Source: JASSUD01 sp031963405 (lineage in GTDB: Bacteria > Pseudomonadota > Gammaproteobacteria > Burkholderiales > Burkholderiaceae). From it: DNA of 64,000 nt. Under the pieces are notes generated by a model. The model searched no databases and had not been told where the DNA came from. It was given only the letters and a program-made list of their open reading frames with translations. The stretch is from the NCBI GenBank assembly GCA_031963405.1, contig JASSUJ010000001.1:1302001-1366000 (forward strand), given 5' to 3'. Made by a program: the position numbers and the translations under genes. Below are positions 26,455-35,237 of the stretch, piece by piece (position 1 is the stretch's first letter; each line of letters opens with the position of its first letter).

Positions 26455-27735
26455 GTGGAATCGCTTCCTTTATGGGCACAATTCGGGGCTATCGCCGTCT
26501 TGCTGCTAATTTCTGCTTTTTTTTCCATTTCGGAAACTTCTTTGATGGCGATCAATCGTCATCGCCTAAAACATTTAGTGACACAAGGCAAACTTGGCGC
26601 ACGTAAAACGCAAGCGCTGCTCGCGCAAACAGAGCAATTATTAAGTGTGGTGCTGGTCGGCAATAATTTAGTCAATACAATTATCCCGGTCCTTACCGCA
26701 TCCATTGCGCTGCATGCTTTTGGCAGCCATAAGCTGGTGCTGCCGATTACGACGGGCATCATTGCCTTCCTAATTATTATTTTCAGTGAAATTGCGCCCA
26801 AAGTTGTCGGCGCCACTTATCCTGAAAAAATTGCCTTGCCCGCAAGCTTGATAATTAGTCCGTTAATGCGGATTGCGCGTCCTTTTATCTGGTTTATCAA
26901 TTTATTTGTTGCGGCTATTTTGCGCCTACTGCGCATTAACATCCGCAACGTTGATAGAAACCTGATGTCCATCGATGAGTTACGCGCTATCGTGCTCGAA
27001 GCGGGCAGTTTTATGCGCTACAAGCACCGCAGCATGTTGCTGAATGTATTTGAATTGGAAAATATCTCCGTTGACGATGTGATGGTGCCCCGCCCACGCA
27101 TTGAAGCGCTCAACTTCGACGCGCCATTCGAGCAAATTCTGCAGCAGCTTGAGACTTGTTATCACAATAAGCTCCCGGTCTATCAAGGCGACATTGACCG
27201 AGTCTTGGGTGTATTGCATGTGCGCAAAACACTGGCGGCACTACATAGTCGAGAATTAACCCGCACCACATTACGCGAGCTACTCACTACCCCCTACTTT
27301 GTGCCCAGCGGCACACCCGTGATTCAGCAACTTCAATACTTTCAGAGCAACCGCCAACGCATGGGCCTAATCGTCAATGAATATGGCGAAGTGCAAGGAC
27401 TTGTTACGCCTGAAGACATTATTGAAGAGCTCATTGGCGAATTCACCACCACCATGCCGCGCTCAGCTGAGCCACGTACTGGCTGGAATCAAGAAGGGGA
27501 ATGTATTCTCGCGGGCAGCACCCCTTTACGCGAACTAAACCGCTGGCTTAACTTACGCCTGCCCGTCACTGGCCCGAAAACCCTGAACGGCTTAATCCTT
27601 GAAATACTACAAGAAATTCCAGAAGGCGATGTCAGCCTAAAAATCGGTGATTGCCGGATGGAAATCCTGCAAATCGATAACCAAGGCATCAAAACCATCA
27701 AACTGTTCCGCCCGTCCGCCCCACCGCAACATTAG
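26455..27735 (+). CDS. CorC/HlyC-family membrane protein (DUF21 + CBS pair)
   Basis: 426 residues. N-terminal DUF21/CNNM membrane domain with three or four helices (residues 1-190), a CBS-domain pair (about 200-335: VMVPRPRIEALNFDAP; VQGLVTPEDIIEELIGEF), and a C-terminal CorC_HlyC domain. Family members are linked to Mg2+/Co2+ handling; older annotations say haemolysin. Start is GTG 26455. It lies just after tRNA-Pro and before pilB, as I recall for Burkholderia. Confidence 0.92.
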   Translation: MESLPLWAQFGAIAVLLLISAFFSISETSLMAINRHRLKHLVTQGKLGARKTQALLAQTEQLLSVVLVGNNLVNTIIPVLTASIALHAFGSHKLVLPITTGIIAFLIIIFSEIAPKVVGATYPEKIALPASLIISPLMRIARPFIWFINLFVAAILRLLRINIRNVDRNLMSIDELRAIVLEAGSFMRYKHRSMLLNVFELENISVDDVMVPRPRIEALNFDAPFEQILQQLETCYHNKLPVYQGDIDRVLGVLHVRKTLAALHSRELTRTTLRELLTTPYFVPSGTPVIQQLQYFQSNRQRMGLIVNEYGEVQGLVTPEDIIEELIGEFTTTMPRSAEPRTGWNQEGECILAGSTPLRELNRWLNLRLPVTGPKTLNGLILEILQEIPEGDVSLKIGDCRMEILQIDNQGIKTIKLFRPSAPPQH

Positions 27736-27858
27736 GGCCGGCATAAAGCGCGATACGGCAACAGGCATGCCCTTGCCGACCAGCTCAAATAGACTTTCGC
27801 TAGCGCTGTTGCCACAGGCCAAATGGCTAGGTAGCGCACGCCATCACCGCACGGGACA

Positions 27859-29358
27859 ATGCCTTCATTCCCATTTAGCGCTCGTGCCCTATCCCTCATG
27901 CCTTCTGAACTGTGCAAAACATTGCAACACGCGGGCAAAATTGACCCTCGCTTAATGGCGCGTCTCGAAGCCGCTTTACTCAGGCGGCCAAGCTCGCCGA
28001 TTAAGGCACTGTTAGAGGCAGGGGTCTTTACAGAAGCTGAGCTTGCCGAGATGCTGTGTGCCTACCTACGCACCATGACTTCTACCACGCGCCCTCAGCA
28101 TAGAGGGCCAGAGGAAACCGCATACGCTCCTCCCACTGAACGGACTACCGCCCCCCTCTCTGGCTTCACTCAAGAGGATAGTAAGGTGCCAGCGGTAAGG
28201 CTTTTGCAAGATATTTTGCTAGAAGCTAGTGTGCGGGGAGCATCTGATCTACATATCGAACCGGGTGAGCGCGACTGGCGCATTCGGCTGCGCATCGACG
28301 GGAAATTACATGAAGTAATGCGCGGCCTGCCTCATTTGCGGGAGGCACTGATAACGCGCATCAAAGTGCTGTCTCATCTAGATATTGCCGAGCGCCGCGT
28401 ACCACAAGATGGCCGTCTAAAACTTCCGCTTGCCCCAGGTAAAACCGAAGAGTACCGAGTAAATGCGTTGCCTACCCTGTTGGGTGAAAAGCTAGTGTTG
28501 CGCCGCCTTGATACGCTGCCGTCTGATTTAAGTCTGGCAGCGCTTGGTTTTGACACTGAGCAATGCATTACCCTAAGCACGGCGCTACAAGCACCACATG
28601 GCATGGTATTAGTTACTGGGCCAACTGGCAGCGGCAAAACCTTATCTTTATATTGCTTTTTGCAAAGCTTGAATCAAGAGTCATTAAACCTTTGCTCTGT
28701 CGAAGACCCTGCTGAAATCCAGCTAGCGGGCATTAACCAAGTTAGTGTGCGCGACAAAGCAGGCTTAACCTTCGCCGCCACACTGCGCGCTTTTCTGCGG
28801 CAAGACCCCGACGTCATTATGGTGGGTGAAATCCGTGATGCCGAAACCGCAGATGTTGCAGTTAAAGCTGCTCAAACAGGGCACCTGGTACTGTCTACCT
28901 TACATACTAACGATGCGCCAGCCACACTCGCGCGGCTGCTCGATATTGGCATTGCACCGTTTAATCTAGCCTCAGCCATACGGGTGATTACCGCCCAGCG
29001 ACTAGTGCGGAAACTTTGTCCAACCTGCCGCATACCCTGTCGAACTCCCGCAGCCATGTTACGTGCCGCAGGTTTCAATGAAGCTCAATTAGACACTGAG
29101 TGCGGGCAGCGCTACCAGGCAAAAGGTTGCCCGGCCTGTCATGGCATTGGCTATCGCGGACGCATTGGAATCCATCAAGTCATGCCCATTTCTGCCGCCA
29201 TGCGTGAACTTATCGTGGCACGCAGCAGTACACATGATTTAGCATTGCAAGCCAAACGAGACGGTGTACGCAGCTTGCGTGAGGCGGGGCTCGCCAAAGT
29301 GCACGATGGCACTACCAGCCTTGAAGAAGTACTCGCCGTTACTGAAGCGAGCCTATGA
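27859..29358 (+). CDS. pilB: Type IV pilus assembly ATPase PilB (GspE family)
   Basis: Hexameric ATPase driving pilin polymerisation. 499 residues: a short N-terminal region, then the conserved core. Walker A GPTGSGKT, Asp box, Walker B IMVGEIRDAETA and His box GHLVLSTLHTND are all present. The zinc site CPTC...CPACHGIGYRGR is intact. The N-terminal MshEN-like part looks shorter than in Pseudomonas PilB. The start could also be ATG 27898. It overlaps pilC by four bases. Confidence 0.92.
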   Translation: MPSFPFSARALSLMPSELCKTLQHAGKIDPRLMARLEAALLRRPSSPIKALLEAGVFTEAELAEMLCAYLRTMTSTTRPQHRGPEETAYAPPTERTTAPLSGFTQEDSKVPAVRLLQDILLEASVRGASDLHIEPGERDWRIRLRIDGKLHEVMRGLPHLREALITRIKVLSHLDIAERRVPQDGRLKLPLAPGKTEEYRVNALPTLLGEKLVLRRLDTLPSDLSLAALGFDTEQCITLSTALQAPHGMVLVTGPTGSGKTLSLYCFLQSLNQESLNLCSVEDPAEIQLAGINQVSVRDKAGLTFAATLRAFLRQDPDVIMVGEIRDAETADVAVKAAQTGHLVLSTLHTNDAPATLARLLDIGIAPFNLASAIRVITAQRLVRKLCPTCRIPCRTPAAMLRAAGFNEAQLDTECGQRYQAKGCPACHGIGYRGRIGIHQVMPISAAMRELIVARSSTHDLALQAKRDGVRSLREAGLAKVHDGTTSLEEVLAVTEASL

Positions 29359-30578
29359 TGAGCCAAGCCACATCTACCTCGCCGCCGCGCGATGCGCGCT
29401 TTATCTGGCACGGGTTGGATGCGAGGGGACACCACCAGCGCGGCGTCATTATCGCCATCGATATTGCCACTGCCCGCAGCGCGCTCAAGCGTCAACGTAT
29501 TATCGTACTCAAGCTCACACGCAAAGGATGGATACGTATAGGCACCATGCGTGCCACCGACGTTACCCTCTTTTCACGGCAGCTAGCCAGCTTGCTACAA
29601 GCTGGCCTTTCGCTGTTACCCGCGCTAGAAGTTATCGCAAATAGCGAGGCACGGCCCACGCTGACTCGTACTGCGCACGCACTTGCACGCGATATCGCAC
29701 AAGGTCTGCATTTTTCCGCTGCGCTTGCGCGCTATCCAAAAAGTTTTAGCACTATGTATTGCCGACTGGTTGCATTGGGTGAAGCATCAGGGGCGCTAGC
29801 TCCTCTACTGACGCAACTTGCGGATGAACGAGAACGCGCTGCATCCCAAAAAGCCAAATTGCGCGCCGCCTTGAGCTATCCAGCGGAAATTTTGCTCATT
29901 GCGCTAGCCATCACTCTGGCACTGATGATTTGGGTAGTGCCCACCTTTCAGCAAATGTTTGAAGGATTCGGCGCTACGCTGCCAGCCCCTACGCAATTTG
30001 TGATCTCGCTCTCTGCTGCTGTCACCCGCTGCGCTTTACCTATCGTGTGCTTCTTGAGTGTCGCGAGTGCAGTGATTATTTTCAGCTTATATCGCTCGCC
30101 TACGTTGCGCCTTATGTTTGACCGTTTGCTGCTAGCTCTACCCTTAGTTGGGCCGCTATTTAAGTTACTGGCTATTGCGCGTTGGAGCCGCGGGCTTGGC
30201 CTCTTGCATAAAGCTGGCACCCCACTGTCTGAGGCTTTTGAGACTTTGCTTGGCATTCCCCACAATGCTGTATTTGACCGCGCTACAGCTGAGATTGCGC
30301 GGCGCGTGCGGCATGGCGAGCGGCTTGCCAATGCAATGCGCGCTACCGGCTGCTTCTCACCCGCGGTCATTCAACCGATTGCGGTGGCTGAAGAATCAGG
30401 CGCACTTGAGAGCATGCTAAGTGACCTTGCCGCATTAAATGACCGCCAAGTTGATGAACGAATCACCACCTTCGCAAGCCTAGTCGAACCCTTAATGATG
30501 GTAATTCTGGGGATGCTGGTAGGCGGCCTTGTGATTGCCATGTACCTACCTATTATTCAACTGGGCAGTGCTATATAG
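29355..30578 (+). CDS. pilC: Type IV pilus inner-membrane platform protein PilC
   Basis: 407 residues with two GspF domains (LFSRQLASLLQAGLSLLPAL near 76-95; WSRGLGLLHKAGTPLSEAF near 277-295) and three hydrophobic membrane segments. PilC is the platform that couples PilB to the growing pilus. ATG 29355 overlaps the pilB stop as ATGA; ATG 29358 is also possible. No pilin gene is in the window. Confidence 0.94.
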   Translation: MMSQATSTSPPRDARFIWHGLDARGHHQRGVIIAIDIATARSALKRQRIIVLKLTRKGWIRIGTMRATDVTLFSRQLASLLQAGLSLLPALEVIANSEARPTLTRTAHALARDIAQGLHFSAALARYPKSFSTMYCRLVALGEASGALAPLLTQLADERERAASQKAKLRAALSYPAEILLIALAITLALMIWVVPTFQQMFEGFGATLPAPTQFVISLSAAVTRCALPIVCFLSVASAVIIFSLYRSPTLRLMFDRLLLALPLVGPLFKLLAIARWSRGLGLLHKAGTPLSEAFETLLGIPHNAVFDRATAEIARRVRHGERLANAMRATGCFSPAVIQPIAVAEESGALESMLSDLAALNDRQVDERITTFASLVEPLMMVILGMLVGGLVIAMYLPIIQLGSAI

Positions 30579-30644
30579 CAGAAGAGAAACTAGAGAAAAT
30601 TGGGCTGCATCTTGGTAATGGAAGAGGATGCTTCGAGGGTGATT

Positions 30645-30675
30645 GTGTTGGGGTTCTGCATTTAATTCAATTTTT
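30645..30675. repeat. Family B repeat arm between pilC and pilD
   Basis: TGTTGGGGTTCTGCATTTAA repeats the left arm of the hairpin after ffh (TGGGGTTCTGCATT). No matching right arm follows, so this is a half copy. Confidence 0.65.
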
Positions 30676-30697
30676 TATCGCTTAGCCGAGCACGCTT

Positions 30698-31579
30698 ATG
30701 TTCAATCTTTGGGCTTTGCAATTTGTTCTTTTGCCTCCCATTTACCAGTACGCCATTGTTACTGTGTTTGGTTTATTGATTGGCAGCTTTATTACTGTGG
30801 TCGTGCATCGCGTGCCGATTATGCTTGAGCGCGCACAAACTTTTACTCAGGCAGCCAGCTTCGGCGAAACTCCTGCCGAATTGCGTCTCACAAACGCGGC
30901 CGTCATTCCGTTAAAAAATTCTTATCATCTATGGTGGCCACGTTCGCATTGCCCTATCTGTCGCACTACGCTGAGTATCAGTGAAAATTTGCCACTGTTT
31001 AGCTATATCAAATTGGGTGGCCGCTGCGCGGTGTGTCAAATACCTATCAGCTGGTGTTACCCAGCACTTGAATTATTAAGCGCATGCTGTGCATGTATTG
31101 CTTTTTGGCGCTTTGGCACAAACTGGCAAGCCTTGGCAGCTTTCGGCTTTACTGCCACACTGCTGGCTCTCGCCTTTATCGATGCCAAGACACATCTCTT
31201 ACCCGATGCCTTAACCCTGCCACTGATGTGGGCCGGCCTACTGGTCAATCTTGATTCGACCTTTGCACCTCTGCCTGAAGCTGTGCTTGGCGTAGTCGCC
31301 GGATACCTATCGTTATGGCTGGTGTATTGGCTATTTCGCGCAATACGAGGTATTGAAGGAATAGGCTACGGCGACTTCAAGTTATGTGCTGCGCTTGGCG
31401 CTTGGCTTGGGTGGAGCGCGCTACCGCAAATTGTATTGATCGCCTCATTAGCTGGTTCACTATTTGGGATTATTACTCTGATAAGAGGTCGACTTAAGCA
31501 TCGTCAACTGCTGCCCTTTGGGCCATTTCTTACCATAGCCGCAATCAGTACACTGTTTTATGGAACACTCTTTTATTAA
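30698..31579 (+). CDS. pilD: Prepilin leader peptidase / N-methyltransferase PilD
   Basis: Bifunctional membrane enzyme that cleaves and N-methylates type IV prepilins. 293 residues, about seven or eight membrane segments. The methyltransferase loop has zinc CPIC and CAVC pairs; the two catalytic aspartates are in FIDAKTHLLPD and GYGDFKLCAALGAWLG. All look intact. It completes pilBCD and precedes coaE. Confidence 0.95.
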   Translation: MFNLWALQFVLLPPIYQYAIVTVFGLLIGSFITVVVHRVPIMLERAQTFTQAASFGETPAELRLTNAAVIPLKNSYHLWWPRSHCPICRTTLSISENLPLFSYIKLGGRCAVCQIPISWCYPALELLSACCACIAFWRFGTNWQALAAFGFTATLLALAFIDAKTHLLPDALTLPLMWAGLLVNLDSTFAPLPEAVLGVVAGYLSLWLVYWLFRAIRGIEGIGYGDFKLCAALGAWLGWSALPQIVLIASLAGSLFGIITLIRGRLKHRQLLPFGPFLTIAAISTLFYGTLFY

Positions 31580-31960
31580 AAAACACTGGATCAATCACAA
31601 GCAAGACATACGCCTAAGCCAATACAAATACAGGACAAAAAAGCATAATGCCGATCTCAGTTGATTATGCACAAGCCACGGATATCCTAGCTGACGATAC
31701 AAATATACTAAGTACCGCCTAATCTTTCAAAAAACGCAATCTCTTATCAAACCTTAATCAGATAAGCGCTAGAGCCTAGCCATGCCACTATCACAAGACG
31801 GCTCACCAAAAACACGCGAAATGAATAAATTTATACAGAAACCAAAGCATCTAGGTAATATGTAGCAATCCCGCGCATAACCACGTCTGCTCTTAAAGTA
31901 CGATGCTTTAATCAAAAGCCGAGCAAATATCTGCTCAACGTGCAAACTGTTCCTTCATTA
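31580..31960. other. Non-coding gap after pilD
   Basis: No gene or clear motif is visible. The sequence is AT-rich with many short stops in all frames, as expected of decayed DNA. Confidence 0.5.
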
Positions 31961-31965
31961 GCGAA

Positions 31966-32062
31966 ACGCCGAATAGAACGCGAGCAAAGAATGCCGATAC
32001 AAACAGTACAGCTAGTACGGCAAGGCGGTATGAGGCCGCTCCCGGCTTATTCAACACTTCTC
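31966..32062. repeat. Palindromic element upstream of coaE
   Basis: Inverse orientation of the family core: CAAAGAATGCCGATACAAAC, then AGTACGGCAAGGCGG and GGCCGCTCCCGGCTTATTC. Arms pair imperfectly. It lies immediately before the coaE ribosome-binding site. Confidence 0.8.
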
Positions 32063-32078
32063 TAATGAGGTGCTTAGT

Positions 32079-32741
32079 ATGTTTTCAGTGGGCTTAACTG
32101 GCGGCATTGGCAGCGGCAAGACGACGGTTGCAAGCCGTTTTGCTGAGCATGGCGTCACCTTAATTGATACTGACCAAATCGCGCATGCGCTAACCTCAGC
32201 TGGCGGCGCTGCTATACCGTGGATTGCGCAAACTTTTGGCGCAAACTTCATCACATCGGACGGCGCTCTTGATCGCGCACAAATGCGCCGCCTGGTTTTT
32301 AGCGACGAGCCCTCGCGCCAGCGCCTGCAAGACTTTTTACATCCCCTTATCCTGGCTGAGTGCCAGCGTGTCGCACGCACAGCGCGAGGCCCTTATTTCA
32401 TCTTAATTGTGCCTTTGCTGATTGAAATAGAGAGCTGGAGAAAGCAAGTTGACCGCGTGCTATTGGTTGACTGCCCGCAAGAAACACAAATTGCACGTGT
32501 GATGCAACGTAGTGGCTTAACTCGCCAAGAAGTGCTCGCCATCCTCGCCCGTCAAGCGAGCCCAGAGCAGCGCCGTGCCCATGCTGATGACATACTCTGC
32601 AATGACGCTACGACTAGCCTCAGTACTTTGTATGAGGAAATCGATGAATTACATAAGCGCTATCTTAATTTAGCTTCCGCGCCTACTATTTGCCCTAACA
32701 ACGCGCAAAGCCCATTTGCGACAGCTGCGCGAGCGCATTAA
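32079..32741 (+). CDS. coaE: Dephospho-CoA kinase
   Basis: Final step of coenzyme A synthesis. 220 residues from ATG 32079 (MFSVGLTGGIGSGKTTV), with P-loop GGIGSGKT and the substrate motif DTDQIAH. AGG lies about nine bases before this ATG; the in-frame GTG at 32070 overlaps that site. The last 25 residues (LASAPTICPNNAQSPF) are not typical of the family and may be a drifted tail. Confidence 0.95.
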   Translation: MFSVGLTGGIGSGKTTVASRFAEHGVTLIDTDQIAHALTSAGGAAIPWIAQTFGANFITSDGALDRAQMRRLVFSDEPSRQRLQDFLHPLILAECQRVARTARGPYFILIVPLLIEIESWRKQVDRVLLVDCPQETQIARVMQRSGLTRQEVLAILARQASPEQRRAHADDILCNDATTSLSTLYEEIDELHKRYLNLASAPTICPNNAQSPFATAARAH

Positions 32742-32762
32742 AATGTACGAAATTAGCCGCTT

Positions 32763-32899
32763 GCTTAGGGAAGGTCTGCATAACTCACAAGCAAGGAATG
32801 CCTTTGCTGCCATTACATTAGTACTTAATGTAAAAAGGGAGGCTTGCAATTCGATGTCCTGTCGCCTCGGATTATGCAGACCCTCCCTTAGCACATTCC
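32763..32899. repeat. Palindromic element after coaE
   Basis: GGGAAGGTCTGCATAA and TTATGCAGACCCTCCC are inverted arms about 135 bp apart. The inside has AAGCAAGGAATGCCTTTGCT and an extra small hairpin (CATTACATTAGTACTTAATG). Confidence 0.8.
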
Positions 32900-33094
32900 A
32901 ATGCTTACAAAAAATAGCGTTGGGTAAAATTTGAAACGCGGCTTTTAGGGGTCAGCTTAAAACTTGCTAAAAGGCTGCCTTGTGAACAGGCACTCAGCAA
33001 ACGTTAATCAATCAAGAACAAAAAGTGGTGCAGGCAATGCGCCGCCAAGATATAACGCCGCTTGCGGCTTATTCAGCGTTTTTTGCAAATACTC

Positions 33095-33190
33095 AGGAAG
33101 GTCTACATCGGCTGAAGGCAGTGAATGCCTTTGCTACTAGTATGTGAAGGAACATGGTGCCATCATTGGCTGATACAGACCTTCCTTGAA
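33095..33190. repeat. Palindromic element upstream of zapD
   Basis: AAGGAAGGTCTACATC and GATACAGACCTTCCTT are imperfect inverted arms. The inside contains GGCAGTGAATGCCTTTGCTA. Together with the copy at 32763-32899, it fills most of the 478-bp coaE-zapD gap. Confidence 0.8.
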
Positions 33191-33219
33191 AAACGCTCTA
33201 AATTTATAGGCAACCAGGC

Positions 33220-33975
33220 TTGATTCTCTACGAACACCCTTTTAATGAGCGCATTCGAACGCTGCTGAGACTTGAAGATCTGTTTGATCGTTTTACCTTC
33301 TTTCTAGCGCAGGAGAACGTCAAAGAGCATCACGTAGCATTGATGACTCTCTTTGAAATTGCTGATGTAGCAAGCCGAGCCGACCTTAAGTCGGAGCTAA
33401 TGAAAGAGCTAGAGCGTCGCCGGCAAATGCTTATCTCGTATCGCGGTAATCCAGAGATTGACGAAGACAGACTTGAAGCATTATTAGCAAAAATTGAGCG
33501 TACTCAAACTAACTTGAGTCAGATTCATGGAAAAGCTGGCCAACATTTGGCTGAAAATGAATGGCTAGGGAGTATTCGCAGCCGCGCTATCATCCCGGGC
33601 GGCACCTGTAAATTTGATCTGCCCTCCTATTATGCTTGGCAGCAAAAATCTCCTGAGCAGCGCCGCGTTGATATTAGAAAATGGGAAGCCCCTCTGCAGC
33701 CATTGCTTGCGGCTCTTACCATCGTTTTAAAACTGGCACGCGAATCTAATCAGGCAGCCAAGGTCATTGCGATTCAAGGCAGTTACCAACAAATGCTATC
33801 AGGCCGTGTCTATCAACTAATGCAATTGCGTGTACCTGCTGAATTAAACGTCATTCCAGAAGCGAGCGCTAATAAACACATGCTTTGGATACGCTTCACC
33901 GCGCAAGATGGCGATATGCGCCCGCATCCGGTAGATCGCGACATTCCCTTTCAACTGACTTTATGTAATTTGTAG
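33220..33975 (+). CDS. zapD: Cell division protein ZapD
   Basis: Z-ring-associated protein that bundles FtsZ filaments (formerly DUF1342/YacF). 251 residues beginning (TTG start) MILYEHPFNERIRTLLRLE, a family hallmark, with an all-alpha N-terminal region and C-terminal beta domain ending DIPFQLTLCNL. It lies between coaE and yacG in relatives; here trhO and a NEL-like gene intervene before yacG. Confidence 0.94.
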   Translation: MILYEHPFNERIRTLLRLEDLFDRFTFFLAQENVKEHHVALMTLFEIADVASRADLKSELMKELERRRQMLISYRGNPEIDEDRLEALLAKIERTQTNLSQIHGKAGQHLAENEWLGSIRSRAIIPGGTCKFDLPSYYAWQQKSPEQRRVDIRKWEAPLQPLLAALTIVLKLARESNQAAKVIAIQGSYQQMLSGRVYQLMQLRVPAELNVIPEASANKHMLWIRFTAQDGDMRPHPVDRDIPFQLTLCNL

Positions 33976-34157
33976 AGCGCATTTATTCCAGGCCTCTCGT
34001 TAATTCATAGGCCGGGTTTTGTCTTGCGCCAAGCAAGCCAGTAGACCTCTCTCTACATTCCGTAGCAAGGGTGTCGCTGACACAAGTAATGCCACACTTT
34101 GATCCGGCGTGACGCCGCTGAGGAGTTTCGAAAGAAGCCTACTGCATAGCAGCCAAA
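33976..34157. other. Gap between zapD and trhO with a degenerate palindromic element
   Basis: The convergent gap holds fragments of the palindromic family (CATTCCGTAGCAAGGG, then GGCGTGACGCCGC). AGTAGACCTCTCTC and GAGGAGTTTC...CTACT may be its worn arms. Confidence 0.5.
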
Positions 34158-34913
34158 TCACGGCTGTGTATCGATTGGCTTGAGCTCTGGGCTTAATACA
34201 GTGCGCTGATCGAACACAAAACAGCCACCTTCATAATGCGTGCCACCGACTTCCTCAAAATACTTGAGAATGCCACCCTCAAGTTGGTACACATCCTCAA
34301 TACCGATATTTTGCATATACAAAGCCGCTTTCTCGCAGCGAATCCCACCCGTACAGAATGACACTACAGTTTTACCGCTGAAATCCTCACGGTGGGCATC
34401 GATGGCAGCAGGAAATTCACTAAACTTAGTGAGGCGGTATTCTAATGCACCAGCGAAAGTGCCAGCGTCTACCTCAAATCCATTACGCGTATCAAGCATC
34501 ACAACTGGGCGCCCCTGATCATCCTGCCCGCCATCAAGCCATTTCTTAAGTGTCTGTGCATTGACTGCGGGTGCACGACGGGTCCGACCAGGCTGGATCG
34601 CCGGACTATACATAGTAATGATTTCTTTTTTTACCTTAACCAGCATGCGGCGAAATGGCTGCGTATCGGACAAACTTTCTTTAAATTGCAGATCCGCTAG
34701 CTGGCCCGCAAACAATGAGTCTTCGCGTAGCCAATGGATAAAAGTGTCAGCTGCAGCACGCGTCCCAGCAATACAGAGATTAATCCCTTCAGATGCCAGC
34801 AAGATCGTACCGCGCAAACCAAGTTCATCGCAGCGTGCTTGGATGGGTGTATGCCATTGTGCTGGTGAACTGATTTCAACAAAGCGATAGGTAGCAAGAT
34901 TGACGATATTCAT
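34158..34913 (-). CDS. trhO: tRNA uridine(34) hydroxylase TrhO (rhodanese-like, YceA family)
   Basis: Oxygen-dependent hydroxylation of wobble uridine 34 in tRNA. 251 residues: an N-terminal acylphosphatase-like domain (ELGLRGTILLASEGIN) and a rhodanese domain with the catalytic cysteine loop SFCTGGIRCEKAALYM. QLEGGILKYFEEVGG is a family signature. ATG 34913 (MNIVNLATYRF) is preferred over the longer frame to 34973, because homologs begin at MxIVNLAxYxF. Confidence 0.93.
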   Translation of the reverse strand: MNIVNLATYRFVEISSPAQWHTPIQARCDELGLRGTILLASEGINLCIAGTRAAADTFIHWLREDSLFAGQLADLQFKESLSDTQPFRRMLVKVKKEIITMYSPAIQPGRTRRAPAVNAQTLKKWLDGGQDDQGRPVVMLDTRNGFEVDAGTFAGALEYRLTKFSEFPAAIDAHREDFSGKTVVSFCTGGIRCEKAALYMQNIGIEDVYQLEGGILKYFEEVGGTHYEGGCFVFDQRTVLSPELKPIDTQP

Positions 34914-35237
34914 AACGGGTAATTGATAAAAGCTGAGTTTCAAATCAGACGGAGACAGCGTAAACATGATCATACCGTGTCTCCCAAGTAGGGAACGGCG
35001 AGTGGCTTTCTCGATTTTGCGTTTATCGCTACTTACATTTCCTGAGCTAACTAATCTCAGGTGGCAGACAATTTTTAAGATAAATCATTAGCCTTATACA
35101 ATTAAGCTTATTTTTTTTAGAAGATGTATTCGCGCAGCAAGCAAAATCATAGGGAAAATTTATAACCTGTTATTTAAATCTTATAGAAAATAACGTTTAA
35201 ACTTCTCCCCAACATCCAATAATGCCTAAGGATATGT
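34914..35237. other. AT-rich gap between trhO and the NEL-like gene
   Basis: Divergent promoter region with no repeat recognised. A single TTCG at 35129 is not followed by a second one 16 bases on, so I do not call an hrpII box. AAGGA (35228-35232) is the ribosome-binding site of the NEL-like gene. Confidence 0.5.

Noticed and set aside
35129..35152. Possible hrpII box upstream of the NEL-like gene
   Set aside because: TTCG is present but the position 16 bases later reads ATAG, and no YANNNT stands at the right distance.
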